DNA of 64,000 nucleotides. Origin: Melastoma dodecandrum (taxonomy: Eukaryota; Streptophyta; Magnoliopsida; Myrtales; Melastomataceae). The notes beneath the pieces were generated by a model. It made no database searches. It saw only the letters and a list, made by a program, of their open reading frames with translations, and was not told the origin of the DNA. The DNA is taken from NCBI GenBank assembly GCA_029817715.1, contig JARUPY010000186.1, forward strand, positions 62,001-126,000. Direction: 5' to 3'. Position numbers and translations under genes: made by a program. Below are positions 57,517-64,000 of this stretch, one piece after another. Within the stretch, counting starts at the first letter, position 1; each line of letters begins with the position of its first letter.

Positions 57517-58514
57517 TCACCCAAGGAGGAGAATCGTTGAGGAGTCCCGGTTCTGGTTTATATTAACTATTCTATACAAGTCATGCCATGGGACAAGGCA
57601 TGCCAACGCTACTAATGATCTTGATGTTGCTTGTGGAACAATCACAGGGAACGGCAGAGGCCTTCGACAATTGCCAGCTCTCTTGCCTCGTTGGATGTAT
57701 GGGTCGTTGACCTTACACCCCATTTTGTGCGGTAGTTTGCCTCCTTATGGTCCGGTAAAGCGACTCCTCCGGCATCTGAAAGCACCTTGATGCAGTACAA
57801 AAGCGGTTGCATCATGTCAAGATGCCTGCACCCGAATCACAGTAACTGCCAATGACCCTTTATTCTGCAAACAAGGCTTGCCAGGCATATAATTTTAAAT
57901 TTCTCTAACGCTTTAATTTTGTGATAAGTGCCGATGATGAGAGCACCAAGGGATGCGTTATACCTTGCTTGGACATCTGTGATAAGGAATACGTGATGTG
58001 TCCCTACTGATTGAAGAAACTGTCATATGTGAACAATAAGGAGCAGTTAGCAATGACTAATGTTGATATGAGAAATAATCTTCACGCATGCACGCGTGAT
58101 ACAAAACGTATGTTGAAACGGCACTTTTTTAGTCGGTACGACCTTTCGGTAAAAACACAATAATTTGATGCATCACTCAAACAATAGAAAGAATATCGAG
58201 TCACTAAATGGTCGATAGCACGACGACGGTGTTAGGAAAAATCAATCGAATCCAGAATCACTGGAATTTTAGGACACTGATAAGAACAGTAGTGCTTGGA
58301 TGAAAGATGGAATTGGCATTGGCTAATCCATTGGTCTTAATCAACACCCGTTCCATTATTTTGGCTCGATTCATTATGAATTATGTCACTGTAAGTTACC
58401 CTTTGGACTTATTAGCTCGGATCCGTTGATGGCTCCACTGATAGAATGAGCACAAATAATACGAACACGAGATCGCAAAGTTTGCGTTAACAATATAATC
58501 TTCAGCCAACACCA

Positions 58515-58590
58515 CAAATACGCCGTAGAGATTCGAACCTAAGACTTTTAAGTAAATCCTCAATGCCTTAGACCACTAGGGTGTCCTTCG
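58515..58590 (-). mobile_element. tRNA-derived SINE fragment
   Basis: The minus strand reads GGACACCCTAGTGGTCTAAGG (A-box side), then TGAGGATTTACTTAAAAGTC and GGTTCGAATCTC (a perfect B box). Same family as 29345 and 51010-51265. It does not fold as an intact tRNA. Confidence 0.65.
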
Positions 58591-60029
58591 CAGAAAAGAA
58601 TTCTTTTGTCCCTAAGTGATGCGATCATTTTGTGACCAATCGGGTTTAAATTTACAAGGCAATAAAGACTTTCATAATTTTATTGGAATCAATCCCAACA
58701 ACTTGGTCGGTCACTTAGTTCATATTTCTATTAAATTCTAAATTATTGGCATTTCGGCATAACTTTTCATGAAAATAATCTTTCTTTATTTAAAAAAACA
58801 ATTTAACATTTTGACCGTTCATATATTTAGAAGAAAGGGTACTACTAAAAAGAGGTAAATATTTAATATTTTTGAAAATTAGTCAAATACACTCTTCTTG
58901 AAAACAAAAAACTCATTCGGATGTGTTTGTTACTCTTCAAATTTAATTTAAAAAATTGAAGAAGAGTCGATATAATCAGGAATTTGATACTGAAGTGGAC
59001 GACCATCCCTGTCGGATGTTTAACATATTCGACCTAGGAATTTGTATACTTTTTTTTTTCGGAGTTGTCTAGTTCGTTTGTGAGTTTTGTGTCGTGCATT
59101 TTTTTTATGTCCAAGTGATGCGATCATGTTTTGTGTAATCTGATTTCAATGTATCAGTAATCAAGACTTATTATTAATTTAATAGTCCTTTAATAGTAAC
59201 ATTAATCATCTTCTTTTATTTGAAAAATTAATTCCTACAAATATGAATTTTAATTTAATTAAAGGGGACCTTTATGGCAAATTCATTCTATTCTGGACTT
59301 TCTTATAATGATTATAGCTGAGATTCATTTGCCAGAAAGTTCGTTATGTTTAGAAAAGTTCATATGACATGATTGTGGAACAAATTTTCCTGTGATGATT
59401 ATGAGAGAACAAACTTTTTTGTTTACGATCGACTGTAAAATGGGTCCCAGTCGACCAAAATCTCAATAAAGTGAGGAAAAAGCAGCTCACGACATGGCAT
59501 ATTTGCGGCTTCCTTTATGTCTTGGTCATATTTCTTTGTTCGTAAAAAGTTGGCTTCTTGTCGTAACGTTAAAGGATGAAGTCTTAACAAGAATCCAATT
59601 TATATTAATTCTCGCAAAAGATAAAATTCATCTCAAATATAAATATTTGACACCAAGCTGAGATTGCCAAATTTTTCAGCCATTAAAATCAACAAAACCC
59701 ATGTAGAGATTCTCTAACTTCAAATAATATAATAATATTTTTTTTGCAATTAAAACAGATAATATATATATAGCAATTAAAATCAGTAAAATCTATCTAA
59801 ATTTCTGCTAACTTTTCTGCCATTAAAAAATAGCCATTTAAATTAGTTGTATGTTGCTTACCTATCAAATAAACGACTATCACAACCAAATTTATAAAAT
59901 AATTAATTTTACTTGTAGATTTTGACAACAATAAAATAATTTATATGTTGGAACAATATGGAGTTTGTCCAAGTTGTAGGAAGCTTGAATTTGGTTAAGG
60001 AAGTATTGGATTCGAAACATATCGTATAC

Positions 60030-60135
60030 ATTCACCCCTGTAAGAAGAACCACCTACCATAATCGACTGTCTTACTCGGATCAAATCCAAATTAGTCGAG
60101 ACGAAACTCAGGTAACCAAAAAAAAAATAAGAAGC
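60030..60135 (+). mobile_element. SINE-like element, second copy
   Basis: Related to 13925-14041: CACCCCTGTAAGAAG, CTTACTCGGATCAAATCC, AATTAGTCGAGACGAAACTC, then an A-rich end. Confidence 0.4.
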
Positions 60136-60309
60136 AAACTTTTCAAGTCATTTTAAACCTTTAGATATATTAAAATAATTTTGAGTAATTTCAGATAATT
60201 GTTTTGTTGGGGTGGTAATTTACCAAAAAAGAAAAGAGAATAAATTTTTCTAAAGTATTATTAAATGCCCATATATGAAAAAAAAAGCTTTTTTAGATGG
60301 AAAATCGGG

Positions 60310-60319
60310 TATATATAAA
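60310..60319 (+). promoter_or_regulatory. TATA box of the cysteine-rich peptide gene
   Basis: TATATATAAA about 73 bases upstream of the ATG at 60392, giving an expected transcription start near 60345 and a leader of about 45 bases. Confidence 0.7.
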
Positions 60320-60391
60320 TGATGGTGCACCCGTTCGATATCCATATCTAACTAAGAAACACATCGTACAAAGAAATTTCTTCCTTCGAAT

Positions 60392-60688
60392 ATGACTTCG
60401 AAGAAACTGATTCCGGTGTCGGCGGCACTGATGATTCTTTTGTTCTCGATAATGATGCTCTATATGGATGCGGCCTTAGCGGGGTTAACCCCCTTCGAGG
60501 TAGGTTGCGACAAAGAATGTAAAAGCAAGCAAGAACAATTCTACCGAGCTTGCAACCAGGATTGTGTACGCAGAAAATGCAGACAACCGACCCCGGACCT
60601 CGATTCTTCTTACCCTCCCATTTCAGACCCGAAGATCCAGTGCCAAATGGAATGCGTTTCTTCTAAATGCATGAACGATGTCTTCTAA
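60392..60688 (+). CDS. Secreted cysteine-rich peptide, unassigned family
   Basis: Single exon, 98 aa. An N-terminal signal peptide is clear (hydrophobic SAALMILLFSIMML, cleavage likely after DAALA, residue 30). The mature part of about 68 residues has eight cysteines in two groups: C-x3-C-x10-C-x3-C-x4-C (CDKEC to CRQ) and C-x3-C-x4-C near the end (CQMECVSSKC). The paired C-x3-C pattern is reminiscent of alpha-hairpinin antimicrobial peptides, but I cannot assign it to a named family. The decayed genes at 17.6, 21.8 and 22.4 kb share the spacing and the signal-peptide end. A good TATA box precedes it, so it is probably expressed. Function unknown; export to the apoplast is inferred. Confidence 0.75.
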   Translation: MTSKKLIPVSAALMILLFSIMMLYMDAALAGLTPFEVGCDKECKSKQEQFYRACNQDCVRRKCRQPTPDLDSSYPPISDPKIQCQMECVSSKCMNDVF

Positions 60689-61431
60689 ATGCAAGAGTCT
60701 ATATTATCCTGATATTTGTATTCAAAATGATGGTTTTTTAAGGAATAAGAAACCTTTAAATGTACAAGAATAATTCGGATAATTTGGAATCATTCGGTAG
60801 TTGGATAATTTGAAAAAAAAAAAAGAGGTTGGGTTTTTCTGGCATTATTATAGAATATCCACAAATTGAAAAAAGTTGCATTACGATACTCGAGTCGATA
60901 TATCAAGAGGAAGGCATTAGGCGGGCGGACTCGTATCCTCGTGTAATACAAACCACGCACGTGTACGTGGGTGGAGACTTTTTGTTGTATAACAAGAATT
61001 ATTATTGACATATATTCATGTTTTAACATTTGAAGCCGTGAAAAGTCTCCGGTAACGAAATATTAAATCAAAATCAGTTAGTTTGTCAACGTTGCATGAT
61101 CATACATTAAAAATAAAATAAATAGAAAAGAATAGACTGGGGAAAGGTTAGTCAGAAACAAATATGATAAAAAAATTATCCTAACTATTTTAATATTTTT
61201 TTGATCATTTAATCTTATGAATGTTTCAAATCCTAAGGGAAGTATCGTTGAGGATTTTTAGGGGGGATGTTTAATTTTTCATGTATGTATTTTTATTAAT
61301 TGATTGATTAAGTTTAACGTGTGTCAAATCATTTTAATCACTTCATAATAATATTTGTCTTTGGCCTCTTTAATGAATTCTAGAGCTGAGAGATACAACG
61401 TTAATCATCCGGTTGAGGCTAAGTACATCAT
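60689..61431. other. Intergenic, 3' flanks
   Basis: The 3' flanks of the peptide gene and of the TNL gene meet here; the TNL side from 61349 is shared with 56748. No gene was seen. Confidence 0.6.
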
Positions 61432-64000
61432 TCAACTTCCAGTTCTCCTCCTTTTGTCAGTTCTCCTCCTTTTGTTGTGGTATTGTCGATACGGGCCTTC
61501 AAATGACTCCAATTCCCGACAATTATAAATCTTCAAGTGGCAGAATCCCGCCAGACAGGGCACGCTTATCAGAGAGTTGCATTCATAAAACTCCACTGTT
61601 TTCAATCTTGTCAAGTTTGACAGGTCTGCGACTTCACCCACGAAATCATCACAATACGAGACCCTTAAGTCCTCCAAAAGCTCCATTCTCTCAATCCCAG
61701 AAAACTCGATGCGGTCATAACACCGTATATGTAAAGAGCAAAGCCTCCTCATCGATCCTAAATCTGACAACCTGATACGATAACTCGTATTTCCATTAAT
61801 ATCTCGTCCATCCAGCAAAGTCCCACTCCACATCTTCATCCAACGTCCCATGATCGTCAATTTACGCAAGTCCGAAGGAAGCTGCATTGCGGATGAAATG
61901 TTCCAAGAATCCAGACAGAGTTCTTCCAGCCTGGTTAAGGAACCCAAATTGGTAGAAAGAAAACCACGGACATCAAACTTCAATTTCTGCAACCCATGGA
62001 GCTTCTCTATCCCCTCTAAGTCCTGATCGAGACCAACCAACGTCAGTGATCGGAGGCTGGCTAGTCCGGAAAGATTGCATCTTGCAAGGTTTGGCTCCTT
62101 TGACCTTGGAATGCTAACATAATTGGGTAATTTGTCAATTTCCAACACCTCAAGGCTCTTTAGATTGCCGATCGAGGAAGGTAGCTTCCTTATCTTAGTC
62201 CCAATCCCACGGAGTATTCTCAGGTCCCCTAGCCTCCCAATAGACTCTGGCAGCTCCAAAATTCCGTCACACCCGAACAAAATGAGCTCTTGTAGAGCCT
62301 TTGCATATCCAAGCTCTTCTGGCAACCTTGGCAACTTACTACACCCTCTTATAATCAAGCGTTTAAGATCCCCTAATACACTGATAGAACTGGGGATTTC
62401 TTTCAATTCCTCGCAAAAGTGGAGATCAATTTTCTCCAGCTTTGGAAAACGAGAGAGGTCAGGCAGTCTTGTAATCCCCGCTTCCGAGATATCAAGTACT
62501 CTCAAATTATCCATTCTCTATTAAAACAAAAAAAAAATGAGTATTGTCCCATGATTAGTTAATATTGATTTTCTACTTCATGAGAGATGGTACAAGGGAA
62601 AGGAAATTAATACCATGTCTTTAGTTGAATCATCCGTAATTCCATACCCCAAAATCTGGAGAATGACGAGGCTGTCCATCTGGAAGAAGTAGGGATTAGG
62701 TATGCCATACGCCCTCACACGTAGCCACAATAGATTTCTAAACTCCCCACTTAATCCTGCTCCAATTAGGCTGAGAAACCTGAGATTGGACATGCCCTCG
62801 AATTCCTTCCCGGTTAAAATTAATTCCTTCCCCATTGAAAGCTCCAAAATACCATCCAGGTGGATGGCTAAAACTTGATCGGTGCCCTAGTAACATAACA
62901 TAGAGGAAATGAGGAAGCCAAAAGAGAGAGATCGAGTCCAATCCAATAAATTAGGAAAACATCATCATTATTATTATTATCATCTCACCTGCTTTTGGCG
63001 TATGACATTAAGCGCCACTTTAGGATCCCACAGCCTGCTGCGCTTGCAGAGATGGGGGCTCTCTGAACTAACAATCTCCCTTCCCATCTCTCTAATTAAG
63101 TCATGCATCCAATACTTGTCATTGCCAACATTAAGTTCCTTTATCAAAGATCTGTTCTGGAGGACATCCAGTCCACTTCTAGGAAAAAAACCACAGGCTT
63201 CCCACATGTAACTCACATACTTCCTTGGCATCACATGATGGTCGAAACATGCAATGTCCAGAAAAATCTGCTTCTCACTCTCGTCTAAGTCATCGTAGCT
63301 GATCCGCAGCTTATTCAAGACGTCTTTGTGAGGCACTCGCTCCAGCTTTTCCAATGTGTGTTCCCATTTATTCTTTTTCTTTTGGAATAAGTGCCCTCCA
63401 ATCACCTTCAAAGCTAAGGGAAGATTTCCGGACATACGAATAACCCGCTTCGATAAATCAACAAAGTCATTTGGAGGCCCCTCTCCACGAAATGCGTGCC
63501 AACTGAAGAGTTGCAGAGAATGATCATCGCTCATTCCCTCAACTTCATAAGCAGTATCACTAGGTCTCATAAGGCCCTCGCAAACGCTCTTATCCCTCGT
63601 TGTGACGATGATTGTCGTTCCCGGTCCGAAGAAATCGAAATTTCCAACCAACATTTCGAGCTGACTACTCTCGCTGACATCGTCAAAAATGACAAGGACC
63701 CTTCTGTTGCGGAGCCTTCTTTGGATCTCATTCATTCCATCGCTAGAGTCACCAATTTCTCCATCCGATTTGCCAAAGATACCCCTCAATAGCTTCTTTT
63801 GCAACCTTTCAACACCCTCCGCACCAGTCGACAAGGTTTCTCGTACATCAGGAAGGAAGCAGCATCCATCGAATCGGGAAGAGATTCTGTTGAAGATGAC
63901 ATTCGCCAACGTTGTCTTCCCAATACCCCCCATGCCGTGCACCATCACAACTTGTCGTTCAACGTGAGAACTCAAATTCAACATGCCCATTACATTCTCC
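61432..64000 (-). CDS. TIR-type NB-LRR (TNL) immune receptor, partial (5' end outside window)
   Basis: Three exons on the minus strand: beyond 64000 to 62989 (NB-ARC), 62886-62614 (linker to first LRRs) and 62517-61432 (LRRs, stop). Motifs: P-loop GMGGIGKTT, RNBS-A CFLPDVRE, kinase-2 VLVIFDDV (no terminal W, as in TNLs), TTIIVTTRD, GNLPLALKVIGGHL, IFLDIACFD (TNL type) and MHDLIREMGREIV. LRRs include LPDLSRFPKLEKIDL and LPESIGRLGDLR. The TIR exon must lie beyond the window end. The exon phases are consistent (273-base middle exon, phase 0 on both sides), and no frame damage was seen. TNLs recognise pathogen effectors and signal through TIR enzymatic activity. The tail ends in Arg/Lys-rich repeats (RRRTDKRRRTGS). 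The 3' part is duplicated at 56748-57170. Confidence 0.92.

Larger units (their letters stand above)
57520..60300. other. AT-rich intergenic region
   Basis: No gene is supported. It holds one SINE (58515-58590) and a SINE-like tail near 60030-60135; otherwise A/T-rich sequence. Confidence 0.6.

Noticed and set aside
58515..58590. Possible tRNA gene
   Set aside because: A and B boxes are present but no full cloverleaf with acceptor stem forms; better explained as a SINE.

Overview
The window is nuclear DNA of a flowering plant, most likely a eudicot. The evidence is intron-containing plant gene families (a PPR protein, TOM1, Derlin-2, a CDPK, a plant KDM3/JMJ25-type demethylase, NLR immune receptors of both CNL and TNL type), a nuclear tRNA-Trp(CCA), AT-rich intergenic DNA and Ty1/copia elements. 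The NLR style would fit Myrtales, but that is only an impression.

Layout. 1-780: 3' fragment of a phospholipase A I gene, broken by a stop codon. 2244-3452 (-): intact PPR336-like gene, followed by tRNA-Trp(CCA) at 3679-3750 (-). 6589-9287 (+): intact 11-exon TOM1 gene, convergent with an intact 6-exon Derlin-2 gene at 9947-11712 (-). 11.7-14.7 kb: AT-rich repeats. 14.69-17.56 kb: a decayed chimera of a phage-type RNA polymerase fragment and an ALS3 fragment. 17.57-22.7 kb: dead copies of a small cysteine-rich peptide gene, two of them forming a large inverted repeat, mixed with a rearranged non-autonomous LTR element. 22.7-27.4 kb: repeat DNA, including a roughly 187 bp tandem array and a dead copia polymerase fragment.

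27.4-30.04 kb is an inverted, internally deleted copy of the 49.3-56.7 kb locus: the last two JMJ exons joined directly to CDPK 3' flank, with the CDPK gene missing. 30.06-39.09 kb (-) is a CC-NB-LRR receptor gene whose 3' end has been split by a young copia element (30138-35222, TSD GATGC). The open frame now ends inside the LTR, and the displaced native tail remains at 30057-30137. 40.0-40.95 kb is a second phospholipase A I 3' fragment, a direct repeat of the first.

42956-51940 (+): an intact-looking 12-exon KDM3/JMJ25-type histone demethylase whose 3.6 kb intron 10 is filled with repeats. 53476-56096 (+): an intact 8-exon calcium-dependent protein kinase. 56.75-57.52 kb: a TNL LRR fragment next to a broken STIG1-like gene. 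60392-60688 (+): an intact secreted cysteine-rich peptide gene of the same family as the dead copies at 17-22 kb. 61432-64000 (-): a TIR-type NB-LRR gene that runs off the window (NB-ARC and LRR exons seen).

The housekeeping and signalling genes look independent of each other. The accessory story is repeated local duplication and transposon activity around NLR and small secreted peptide genes. Splice sites were placed by eye from GT/AG signals and reading-frame continuity. In the intact multi-exon genes the summed exons keep frame (TOM1 281 aa, Derlin 244 aa, JMJ 811 aa, CDPK 549 aa).
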